Assembly (NCBI RefSeq): GCF_037975245.1
Contig: NC_092577.1
Coordinates: forward strand, 25,169,398-25,233,397
Reading direction: 5' to 3'
Source: Apostichopus japonicus
Taxonomy: Eukaryota; Echinodermata; Holothuroidea; Aspidochirotida; Stichopodidae
Length of the DNA stretch: 64,000 bases
In this document: in pieces, positions 1-10,037 of the stretch
Numbering within the stretch: position 1 is the first letter of the stretch
How the letters are laid out: the number at the start of each line of letters is the position of its first letter
Position numbers and translations under genes: made by a program
The notes under the pieces: model-generated
What the model was told of the DNA's origin: nothing
The model's database searches: none
Seen by the model: the letters and a program-made list of their open reading frames with translations, nothing else

Positions 1-2072
1 GAAAGCGCCTTCCAAAGCTCAACAGTGGTTATTCCGCCCCCCAAAATATCATTGACATCGTGGGGAACGGTTTTTGAGATTCCCCTCAATAAATCAGCCT
101 GTGCCGACAAGTCGACATTGCCACGCGTAAACAAACTCGAATAATACTCTTTATATACGCGGACAATGCCGTGAGGGTCACTGACCACGGTCCCATCGGT
201 AGCGCGCACAGACGGGACGCGTCTGTCACCCGCCGATGAGCTAACGGACTGGTAAAACCTCAGTGAAGGGCGCTCCTCGGCTTCCACCGCTTCGACACGG
301 GCCCTGACGCGGGCACCGTGGTACTTTTCATCGAGATACGTCTGCAAAGCGATGACTGCCGAAGGGTCGCCAAACTTCACCTCCGCGCACAGCTTCGAGA
401 ATTTTTCTCTTCGACGCCGTGCGCGGGTCACGCAATACTGAATTGCGTAGCGTTTGATGCGCAACTTGATATTATCCCACCACTGGGATGTAGAAGCAAA
501 GGCCGGCTTCAATGTTTGCCATCCTTTGTACCTGGTCTCGAAACCTTGGCGGAATTCTGCCTCGCCAAGAATCCGACAGTTAAGCTTCCATAGGCCCCGC
601 CCGATCGGGAAAATGGAAGGCAAAACAAAACGTGCTACCACAGTGTCATGGTCAGAGAGCGGACAGCTGAGCGTCTCGCAACTCGAAAATTTAAAACTTA
701 CGGGCGCATACACTCGATCTATCCTGGAGGCATCTTCTCCGTTAGGCCTCACCCACGTATACACCGTACTACACGGGTGTATACGCCTCCAGACATCGGC
801 TAAAAGGTGTGCGGAAGTGAATCTGTCCAGTTCTGTGATCCCAGCGTCGGGACTAGCAGACACAGAAGCCCCGAGTCTGTCAAGACCCGAGTCTGGGACA
901 CAGTTAAAGTCTCCGACCATGACACATGGAGCACTACCAGGAACAAAGGAAGGCAGTGTGTTAAAAAAATCTCGTCTAGCAGAAGGCCGATTGGGAGCAT
1001 ACACATTGCAAAGGGAGATGTTACCCTGTGGATACTTGAAAAGAATGCAAACCAATCGGCCCTCGTGATCCGTCTCCACCCTAGTGGCACAACCCGCCTG
1101 ACGAGTGAATCCGCACCCGTTTCCCCCTCCTTGCGTGGAGCTTCCTCCGGGGCAGTAGGTGCGCCAGAACTTGGCGCCTTTGCTTGACCCCCACTCTTTG
1201 TCATAAAGACATAAGAGGAGGGACAAGCGCGAAAGACATGTCCCTCCTTCCCACAGAGTGAGCACACGACTTCGCTTGGGGCAAGCAGAGGTATCATGCC
1301 CAAGACGAAGGCAGCGCCCACATTTTTTATTTGGGCAGCCCTTGGCTTCGTGCCCGGTCTCCCCACACCTGAAGCAGGTACGGGGCTGACCGGGGTAACG
1401 CACGTGAGCTTTATGCCCGGCAATAAAAAGGAACGAGGGAATGTCCTGCTTGAGGTCGATCCGAACCTGTCGGTGCCCGTTGAACACCCCAGGGGCCTGT
1501 GCGTAGGAGCACATTTTAATAGCCTTGACAGCCCCGAACCGACCTAAAACAGTTGCGACAAGTTCTTGACGCACCTCTAATCCTACGTGGATGACAGTTA
1601 CCCATACGGAACGTTCGTATGGAGTAACTGTCAAACCTTCAACCCCACTCAGCAACGTGACACCCTTCTGCCGGGTCACGTCACTGGTAAAACGTAGATC
1701 ATACGTATTACGACCCTGGAGAGCTTGTAGAGCATCAACCTCTCCAGGCACAACAACACCCTTACTCTTTAAAATACTAAAAACTTGCACCGGTGGAACC
1801 GCTTGTTCACCGGTGAAGGTCAACTTAACAATTTTCGAATCACGGCGCGATGCCATGATACCGAAGGTGGCTAGGCCACAGAGGAGGAACAAAAACAAAC
1901 TATAAAGACAGGTTTAAACTTAAAACGATATACGATAACTATATACGACAAACGCACACACCCGCCTGGCGGGAAGTATAGCACAGTACAGTACAGTAAG
2001 GTAAGGTAAGAAAGTAGCTGTATCAGATGGAGAGCGAGAGCGAAACACGTCTGCACTCCACGAAAGCCAACA
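1..2072 (-). mobile_element. Tx1-like LINE, family A, copy 1 (internally deleted, runs off left edge)
   Basis: This is a reverse-strand copy of the LINE that is nearly complete at 20,118-24,891. Its 5' end lies near 2,072, where the element start TTGGCTTTCGTGG is read on the minus strand. ORF1 starts at an ATG at 1,856-1,854 (MASRRDSK) and carries CCHC zinc knuckles around 1,240-1,400. Near 1,100 the ORF1 text jumps directly into the middle of the endonuclease of ORF2, so the end of ORF1 and the N-terminus of the endonuclease are missing. The rest of the endonuclease (NVYAPNRP, GDFN and SDHD motifs) and the start of the reverse transcriptase continue to base 1. Several frame changes make it a dead copy. 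It abuts a truncated family B copy at about 2,076, as if it had inserted into that copy. Confidence 0.85.
1105..1856 (-). pseudogene. LINE family A ORF1 (gag-like, CCHC zinc knuckles), broken
   Basis: This is the nucleic-acid-binding ORF1 protein of a Tx1-like LINE. The translation gives an N-terminal region followed by zinc knuckles (CFRCWETGHE-type, then SLCGKEGHVFRAC). The reading frame changes between the second and third knuckle, compared with the copy at 20,340. In the intact arrangement the protein would coat the LINE RNA. Here it runs through a deletion junction near 1,100 into endonuclease sequence, so it would yield a chimera. Confidence 0.75.
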
Positions 2073-2329
2073 GTAAGGACGCCGTCCCGATAGTAGACAG
2101 GCTTCCGCCAGAGTCTACGAAAGGCAGTGTCGGGAAGCCGTGCACGGTCCGCCTCCATGCGCAACCTAATGTCACTTTACTCGAGGGGGACAGCATCCTC
2201 TGCCCTCCAGACGTCCCCATCGAAAACTAGGCGGCATCTGCTGTGTCTCGTGATGACGGCGGCAAACAACAGCGGATCCCTAACCCAGGTTGGGCACACA
2301 GAGAGCAACAAAGCATACAAAAAAAATCA

Positions 2330-3806
2330 CTACTGATGGCCTACTGTGTGCAACCAATAACGAAGGCGTGAAACCATTCCCACACCAACCGGACAAAAGG
2401 GACACTCCAGCAAAAGGTGTTGCATAGTCTCGATGGCTTTACAGCCCACACGGGGACAAACCCCATCACCTAATCGCCACCTGACTAGGCGAAAATTGTT
2501 AGTGATGAGTACCCCATGTCCAATCCTCCTCGTCAAGTTCCGGAGACGGCTATCTAGCGACTTACAACACACAGACCGCCACACATCTGGAGAGTTTGCG
2601 GTTTGACAAGCCGACGGGCACACTGGCCGGTCATTGGAAAAGGATCCGGGCCAGTGGTGGCGAAAAAGAAACCCACCCCAGAACCTAACAAAAAAAGGCA
2701 AAGGGACACGAAGGATTCTCAAAAGCAACAAAAACACCTTTCAAGAGGAGAAAGCGCAGTTTAGATGGTAGGTGGACCAAGCCAAGCCCACCACTCAAGG
2801 GGGTCTTATACAGGGTTAGCGCTTATACTGGTTAGCGCTTTCCCCAAATGAAATCGCACCAAGGCATGTTCCGGTGCACCGATCACCGTACCAGGATACC
2901 AAAGGAGAGGAACACTAAAACGATTAACAACTGTAACCTTCCCAGGGAGGGAGAGCCACCTCCGACTGAATGTGTCGAGCCTTGTCTCCACCTGATCAGC
3001 CTTCTCGGTCCAAGTGGTGGGGCACCATAACCTAGCCAGATGCCGTTTACCCTGATCATGACATCTGACCAAGTAGCGTCGAACGGGAGAGATTGGCCGC
3101 GCCAACCTCCTAAACGCAGCCCTTTGGCCCCAGTAGCCTCTTGGAAGGTGGCCAAAACATTCGATATTGAAGGAGACGAGGTCCGACAAAATACAAGTGA
3201 CGTCATCGGCATACTGCACGCATTTAACTCTAGCCACACCCGGTACATTGAAGGGTCGAAAACCCAAGCATCTGTCCAGCGACGTACTAAGCGTTTCGCT
3301 GAAGAGAACATACAACAACGGGGAGAGGGGACAACCCTGACGGACTCCCGTTAACAGTGACCATGCTCCTTATAAAGTAAAATGACCCAACGAATAAACA
3401 CTAGGTTGAATCCGAAGGACTCTAAGGTTCTGAACAGGAAGTCATGATCTAGCATGTCAAAGGGCTTCTCCTGGTCCAAAGTGACCATTGCACATGGCAA
3501 ATCAGGAACTTTAACAAACTCGATTTCCTAATGCTTTGGCCAGGATTTTGTAGTCCACATTTAACAGCGTTATTGGACGCCGACTTTGGGAGGAGAACAA
3601 TATTTCCAACCCGCTGTGTTTGGCTCATGTAATTCAACTGGAAAGCGGTAGCGAACACATCTCTCAAGTCCCCACCGAGGACCTCCCAGAAGGTTCTTTA
3701 GAACTCTGCAGGGAGGCCGTCGGGACCGGGGGACTTTCCCTTCTTTATCGCTGCTACCGCTGTCCAGAGCTCACCAACGGAAAGATTCGAACCCAAGCTA
3801 TAGTTT
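2330..3806 (-). pseudogene. LINE family B ORF2: reverse transcriptase and C-terminal region, broken
   Basis: The minus strand shows fragments of a LINE reverse transcriptase. The YADD catalytic box (QYADDVTC) lies at about 3,200-3,220, the start of the LFSETLSTS helix near 3,310, and motifs resembling GNIVLLPKS near 3,600. The C-terminal segment contains RRIGHGVLITN and a CPRVGC/H/C metal-binding-like cluster near 2,400. Frame changes occur every few hundred bases. Without the reverse transcriptase the copy could not move on its own. Confidence 0.75.
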
Positions 3807-5006
3807 TTACTCTCGGGAGGGGGAGGGGGGCTTGTCTATACCAGACAACAAGTCCTCCTGGAGATGCTCGGTTACAGCAGCCCTGGAGTACAGGTTCGAA
3901 AACAACGACCCAAATACCCCTAGTACTGCCTGCGGGCTCTCCACGACGACCCCACCAGGATGACGCACTGCCCTAATTCTGCGTTCAACCACAGACTTGG
4001 TATCGTCCCGGTAAAAACGAATAGTGGGCTTCTCGTCCGCTTCAACAAACTGGATTCTGGCACGCACTCGGGCTCCGTGCAGTTTCTCATCGAGAAACAC
4101 CCCAAGTGCATGCAGATCATACGATGAAGAACCATCCCTTCCTCTACTGCACAGGGAGGGAATGGAACTTTGGTGAGCTCTCTCAACACAATACCTAATT
4201 GCGAACTGCTTAATAACAATTTCCGTGTTCAGCCAAAGTCCCTTCTCCACATGAAAGGACTCCGGCAGCTGCAAGCGCAAAACAAGTGCGTCATGATCAG
4301 ACAAAGGAAATGAAATAATCGAGCACCGAGATCGAGGAAACTTGCGTGGGGCATATAACCTGTCGAGTCTGGATGAAACTGATCCATCTGGTCTATGCCA
4401 CGTACAAGCAACCACCTGGAGATTTTGGGACCTCCAAACATCCACAAGATCTCGGTGCTTGACAAACAAGCCTAGCTCAATGAAGCCAGTGGTACAATTG
4501 GGGGCTCTTTCCTCGAACGTCTATCTAAAGCAGAGTGAAGGACACAGTTGAAGTCCCCACCAAGGATACAATTTGCCCTACCCGGTACAAAGGATGGCAA
4601 GACCGTCAAGAAATCTTTCCTACATGCTGGCCGGTTGGGGGCATAAACATTGCAGACTACCAACTCACCCTACCAACTCACCCCGCGTGAGCATTAAATG
4701 TATGCACACACCACCCGACCTTCATCATGGTCTTTCTCCACTTTTCCTCACACAATGACACAGTTTTGGGGACACCAAAATTACAGTCCCGCAAGATGCC
4801 CCTGATCCAAAGGAGGCATAAAGACCTCCCCCTCCCCACTCCAAGGACCAAAGATGAACATCACTCTCCCAAGATATGTGGGTCTCCTGCAAAAGGACCA
4901 CATCCACTTGGAGCAACTTGCAGAACTGTAAAATCCGCCGCCTTTTGGAGGTACCCCTCATCCTATTCACATTAAGGGTGACGAGGGATAAGGTGTCTGG
5001 TGACAT
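3807..5006 (-). pseudogene. LINE family B ORF2 N-terminus: APE-type endonuclease, frameshifted
   Basis: The predicted protein begins MSPDTLSLVTLNVNRMRG at 5,006 and shows the endonuclease signatures in order: the N-terminal TLNV motif, LQETHI, the CGTVI strand, NVYAPNRP, GGDFNCVL, the tyrosine-bearing DRLYAP and the terminal SDHD. In the APE family these place the catalytic Glu, Asp/Asn and His that nick target DNA for target-primed reverse transcription. At least two frame breaks (near 4,690 and 4,470) separate the segments, so no intact enzyme is made. The 3' part leads into reverse transcriptase sequence below 3,807. Confidence 0.8.
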
Positions 5007-5582
5007 AACCTGCGATGTTTTCCCAATACGGGTCTTTTCAGGCCCTTAGCGGTGTTCCCCCTTTTCCTACGGGGAGCAGAGTTCTTCGCTCCTCGTCAAC
5101 ATTGATCGACCATCGTGACCGGTATAGCGGAAGGGTGAAAGGGCCGCTCGAGTCAATGAGATCAGTGGCCTGTTTCCACCAGTCAAACCAATCGGAGGAC
5201 TCCTTAGCCACAAGTACTAAGGCTGTAGAGCAGTCCTCCATTGGCAAGTCAGAATCTGCGCCACTAAATGTCTCTTGGGCCGGTTGCCTCGGGCCCGACT
5301 AGTATCATCGATAGCGGGCGTAGCTACCGGTGAACCAGTACAAGCGCCATCCTGCCCCGCATGCCACTCCGCTAGTACCATCTCCGCCGTTTTGTCCTGC
5401 TCCGCCTCAGTGGGCAGGCTGGCAGTCTCGGCAACTTCGATCAGGGACGAGGTGGGACACGATAGGGGGAACAAAGCCTCCACCGGGGCGCTAGTGTCGG
5501 ACACTGGGGCGATGAGAGGAGCATCAGGTGGTGCGGTGTCAGAGGCCGGGACGGGAACCGCTTCAACGTCGCCCGTAGCCTG

Positions 5583-5757
5583 CCAAGCCTATCCTTCTGC
5601 AGACCGACACTAGTCCATACGGTCTAGGAGCGATTATCAGCCATCACATGCCAGATGGAAGTGAACGCCCAATAGTATTCGCATCACGCACTTTGACTGA
5701 GTGAACGAAACTATGCCCAGTATGAGAAGGAAGGATTATCCATTATATTTGGACTAA
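5583..5757. other. Short unassigned spacer between LINE copies
   Basis: I see no coding signal or recognisable repeat here. It separates the truncated 5' end of the first family B copy from the 3' terminus of the next one. Confidence 0.4.
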
Positions 5758-7557
5758 AGAAGTTCCATAAGTGCTTTTTACGTGCAAGAAAACGGACACG
5801 GACCAAATGTCAACAACACCAAAAAACAACCCGTCTGTTTAACAACCACCAAAAACCCAACTGAAAACCCACAAAGAGAAATCTCTCACTAACCCACAAA
5901 TGTATACAATGTAGCGTTCAACGTGACGTGAAAAGGACACGGACCCAAAGGCCAACAGAACCAAAACAATAAAGCTCTACAAACCAGCCCAAAAAGCCAA
6001 CTCCAAACCACAAACAGAACCCCCAACCCATATTATGTAACGACCACACAACCCCCCCCCCCCACACCTAACAACTAACCCACTCCAAAACTTCATCCGG
6101 GGTACACCGTCCCGATAGTAGACAACAGGCCTACGCATTACCTCCGAAGTTTTCCCAATATGGGTATTTTCAGGCCCCTAGCAGTGTTCCTCCTTTTCTC
6201 GTCAACCTTCATCGAGTGGACCTCCCTGTCAGGAGGTCCACTAGCGACCATCGTGTCCGGTATAGCGGCTGCGGGTAGGGTGGAAGGGCCACTCGAGTCA
6301 ATGAGATCAGTGGCCTGTTTCGTCTCCTCAAACCAATCGGAGGACTCCTTAGCCACAACTACTAAGGCTGTAGTGCAGTCCTCCATTGGCGAGTCAGAAT
6401 CTGGCCCACTTAATGTCTCTTGGGCCAGTTGTCTCGGGGCCCGACTAATATCACCGATAGCGGGCGTAGCTACCGGTGTACCAGTACAAGCGGCATCCTG
6501 CTCCGCATGCCACTCCGCTAGTACCATCTCCGCCGTTTTGTCCTGCTCTGCCTCAGTGGGCAGTCTGGCAGTCTCGGCAAGTTCGATTAGGGAAGAGGTC
6601 GGACACGAAAGGGGGAACAAAGCCTCCACCGGGGCGCTAGTGTCGGACACTGGGGCGATGAGAGGAGCATCAGGTGGTACGGTGTCAGAGGCCGGAACGG
6701 GGAACGCTTCAGCCACGCCCGTAGCCACTCTCGCGGCGTATGAGCGGTCTGGGCATAAACGGGCGAGATGGCCCGTTTTACCACACGAGTTGCATACGAT
6801 ATCCCCTTTTTACTCGGCCAGGGTACGCCCAACCTGCAAACAGCGGCTACACCGCTTGTTCGGGCACAACCTGGCCTCATGCCTTTCCAGCCCACACCTC
6901 CAACAAGTGCGAGGCTGGCCCGGGTATGCAATGTGGGCCCCTGTGACCATTAGCCCGCAAGGTAGAGGGGATATCGGACTTCCATTCTAACTCGTCTAGT
7001 TCCCGGTCTTGACACCCTTACATTCAAGGAATTCCGGCTCCTCGTAGCCGGTCACTTTCCCAAAACGCCCCAGTGTCCGCACAACAACCTGTTCAGACAT
7101 GTCCAGAGGGAGATCGAGGACTGTCACCCACACCGAACTGTCATACGGTGTGACCTTCAGTCCCTCAACTCCCTCCAATACATGGACGCGGGTAGCCTCC
7201 GAGGTGAATCTAACATCAAAACAATTCATACCCCGGAGAGGTTTACACGCTGAAGCGCGTGAACCTCTCCAGGGACCTTTAAACCAACAGAACGCAAATC
7301 TGAAAAAAACTTGTCCGGGGACGACCTTAGCCTCCCCCGAAAAACTCAACAATAAGATTTTGCTGTCACGTCGAACCGCCATGACAGCTAGGGGTGTGGT
7401 AAGCCACGCAACTAAGAAAACCACAAACCACGAAACAAAGCTAAACTACACTAAACAAACTACAAACTATTGAAAGGCCAACGTAAAAAAGACTGTGTGG
7501 TCAACGAAAAGTGGAGAGCAGCCGAAAACATGTCTGCACTCCACGAACACCAACTGC
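5758..7557 (-). mobile_element. Tx1-like LINE, family B, copy 2 (3' UTR joined straight to ORF1)
   Basis: This copy has both termini but almost no ORF2. Its 3' end is the conserved CACGTAAAAAGCAC motif, read on the minus strand at about 5,758-5,770, followed upstream by a C-rich 3' UTR to about 6,128. There the sequence jumps into the end of ORF1, which runs up to an ATG at 7,382 (MAVRRDSK). The 5' UTR ends at about 7,557 with the same start, shared with family A (CAGTTGGxxTTCGTGGAGTGC). It is therefore a roughly 1.8-kb internal-deletion derivative, lacking endonuclease and reverse transcriptase. Confidence 0.8.
6150..7382 (-). pseudogene. LINE family B ORF1 (gag-like), frameshifted
   Basis: The ORF starts MAVRRDSKILLLSFSGEA at 7,382. 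The N-terminal half ends in a VWVTVLDLPLDMSEQ strand/helix region that resembles the RNA-binding part of Tx1-type ORF1. It continues through CCHC knuckles near 6,780-6,900 (the same knuckles read cleanly in the plus copy at 43,960-44,140) into a Pro/Thr/Ser-rich acidic tail ending near 6,150. Frame changes near 7,000 and 6,730 break it. Function is inferred from family: binding of LINE RNA in a ribonucleoprotein particle. Confidence 0.75.
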
Positions 7558-7574
7558 CAACTAACTGTGAGGAA

Positions 7575-7762
7575 ACAGCGTGGTTATTTGATCGACTCTT
7601 GCCCACAGAAAGAGAACAAATAAACCTGGTCTGTGACGTAGAAAAGCGTCCAGTGGAAGCGACAGAGGTGAAACGTCTCACTGACAAAGATCCAGTTTTG
7701 GCACGTGTCAGACAATACATATTAGATGGATGGCCGCAGCAGAGAAATCTTCGGGAAGATTA
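7575..7762 (+). pseudogene. Ty3/Gypsy pol fragment (spacer before integrase)
   Basis: A short plus-strand translation contains EVKRLTDKDPVLARVRQYI followed by LDGWP. This is the well-known pattern between RNase H and the integrase zinc-binding region of Ty3/Gypsy elements of the K02A2.6-like group (I-x-R-x-T-x-x-D-P-x-L-x-x-V ... GWP). Only about 60 residues remain, trapped between the 5' end of a family B LINE (7,557) and the 3' end of a family A LINE (7,764). No LTR is visible nearby, so this is a relic. Confidence 0.7.
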
Positions 7763-7763
7763 G

Positions 7764-9365
7764 TGCTTTTTAGGTGACCCGCCATCCAAAATGTAACTGC
7801 CAAATGGCACTACCGAACCATCCCATTCTGATAAACGAAACTCAGGTCAAGGGAGCCCAAAATAATTATGCCCAGCGACCTGCAGAGACAAACCCCAACC
7901 ACCCACTCAAACATTCGAAAAACCACAAAAGAACGACCAGCACGCAGCGAAACGAAACACCCCAGCACACCACCGTCCAAAAAAGGCAGCCCCAGATAAA
8001 CGACGAAAATCGCCTTCAACATGAAGGCGAATGTCACACTTCACCGCCTCCAGGACTGCCTGCCAACTGGCAAATTTCCCCCCTAAAAACCACATCACAT
8101 CTATTCCGCCAAACATGTTTTTTTTCACAATAGAGCAAACAAAAATAATACGGTGCAACACAGCAACCGAACAAAAACTACCCTTATAAAATAAAGCCCT
8201 GTCCTACCGACCATGAACGGTCTCTCGTTACACGGTCGGTCCAGGTCTGAACCACTCCCATAAGTTTAAAACAAAGCAACAATGCCAAAAAACATGAGCG
8301 GTACTCTCTAAGCTGTCACAGCCGGTCCTTGGGCACAGTCCATCACCCAATCGCCAATGATACCTTTTTAGGTTGGTCACCAAGGCACCGTGTGCAATTC
8401 TCCATGCAAGATCACGGAGCCTGCAACCATTCAGCCTTGAATGCACCGAACGCCATACTTCGGCAGAATGACGTCCCTGTAAAGAAATTGCATTGAAGGC
8501 CCTATCCCGCAACGAACTGTGTGAACGAGGGCCACAGGGGGCAACAGGGGCAACTCAATCAGAGCGGAGCAAATGACACGCACGACCCTGTTTGGAATAC
8601 TAGGTATCATGCCCAAGACGAAGGCAGCGCCTACACTTTTTATTTGGGCAGCCCTTGGCTTCGTGCCCGGTCTCCCAACACCTGAAGCAGGTAAGGGGCT
8701 GACCGGGGTAACGCACGTGAGCTTTATGCCCGGCAATAAAAAGGAAGAAGGGAATGTCCTGCTTGAGGTCGATCCGAACCTGTCGGTGCCCGTTCAACAC
8801 CCCAGGGGCCTGAGCGTAGGAGCACATTTTAATGGCCTTGACAGCCTGGCCAAACCGACCTAAAACAGTTGCGACAAGTTCCTGACGCACCTCTAGTCCT
8901 ACGTGGATGACAGTTACCCATACGGAACGTTCGCATGGGGTAACTGTCAAACCTTCAACCCCACTCAGCAACGTGACACCCTTCTGCCGGGTCACGTCAC
9001 TGGTAAAACGTAGATCATACGTATTACGACCCTGGAGAGCTTGTAAAGCATCAACCTCTCTAGGCACAACAACACCCTTACCCTTTAAAATACTAAAAAC
9101 TTGCACCGGTGGAACCGCTTGTTCACCTTAAACATTTTGGAATCACGGCGCGGTGCCATGATACCGAAGGTGGGTAGTCCACAGAGGAGTAACAAAAACA
9201 AACTACAAAAACAAACAAACTACAAACGATATACGATAACTATATACAATATACGCACACACCCGCCTGGCGGGAAGTACAGCACAGTACAGTAAGGTAA
9301 TAAAGTAGCTGTAGTATGTGGAGAGCGAGAGCAAAAACACGTCTGCACTCCACGAAAGCCAACAA
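7764..9365 (-). mobile_element. Tx1-like LINE, family A, copy 2 (internally deleted)
   Basis: Both ends are present. The 3' terminus (a variant of CACGTAAAAAGCAC) is at 7,764 and the 5' start (TTGGCTTTCGTGG) is near 9,365, on the minus strand. The 3' UTR and the C-terminal part of ORF2 run to about 8,600 (RDLAWRIAHGALVTN and the CPRTGC ... H ... C cluster). At about 8,600-8,605 the sequence jumps into the zinc knuckles of ORF1, which then continues to its start near 9,160. The whole endonuclease and polymerase are missing, so the copy is 1.6 kb instead of 4.8 kb. Confidence 0.85.
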
Positions 9366-10037
9366 TGAGCTGAGTCTTCTTGCAGTGTCATGCCACAGGG
9401 TTCAGACTATTTTGTAACAAAATGTTTTTCACATGAATGTTGACAGAGATTAAAATGTGTTCAAATGTACAAGATTTAACCAAATCAATAAACTCTTGGT
9501 GATTAAACTACACTGATGTAGTCATGACCCCCCCCCCCCCCCGCCAATCACTATGGGCGGCACACCACTATTATTTTTTTCTGTCCTTAACTATTGACTT
9601 TGGATATATATATTTATCAAATATTTCTGGAGTTTTCTGCAATCAATAATGGAGAGCAGTATTGTAGGATTCTACTGCTACATATAACTGAACACAGCCT
9701 TGGTGGAGCAATGTATTGTACTAACCTGATTTGAAAAATGCTGTGATGGGCTGCGTCCCTTTAATGCCATGAACTCGAGTTCGCTTGGACACTCCTGTGG
9801 GTCTTTCAGAGTGCCGACGTTTTGAGATGCATGTCTCTACAAGATATTAAATAGTAGAAAAATGCTGAGGACTTAATATTACATTCAAAGTAGGATTTTC
9901 TTATAAACCTGTCAACTTGTAAACACTTCTCTTATTTTGGGTGTCTGTGGAAGACCTGAACTACAATATCGAATGAGGAAATAAGTTTTACCAGTTTGTT
10001 TGATTTCTCATTCATTTTAAAGTTTTAATGATATCCT
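9366..10037. other. Noncoding stretch, no gene seen
   Basis: AT-rich DNA without coding signal. It includes a C-run at about 9,529-9,542. Nothing else is recognised. Confidence 0.5.

Larger units (their letters stand above)
2076..5582 (-). mobile_element. Tx1-like LINE, family B, copy 1 (3' end and 5' part missing)
   Basis: This is a second, related LINE family on the minus strand. Reading downward from 5,582 it has the acidic C-terminal part of ORF1, then an APE-type endonuclease at about 5,006-3,810, then a reverse transcriptase with a YADD box near 3,205-3,218, and a C-terminal Cys/His segment (C-P-R-V-G-C ... H-L-L-L-E-C) near 2,400-2,450. The copy is cut at 2,076 by the 5' end of a family A LINE and lacks its 3' UTR. 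The 5' side stops at about 5,582 inside ORF1. Stops and frameshifts are frequent, so it is inactive. Protein similarity to family A is clear but the DNA is diverged. Confidence 0.85.
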
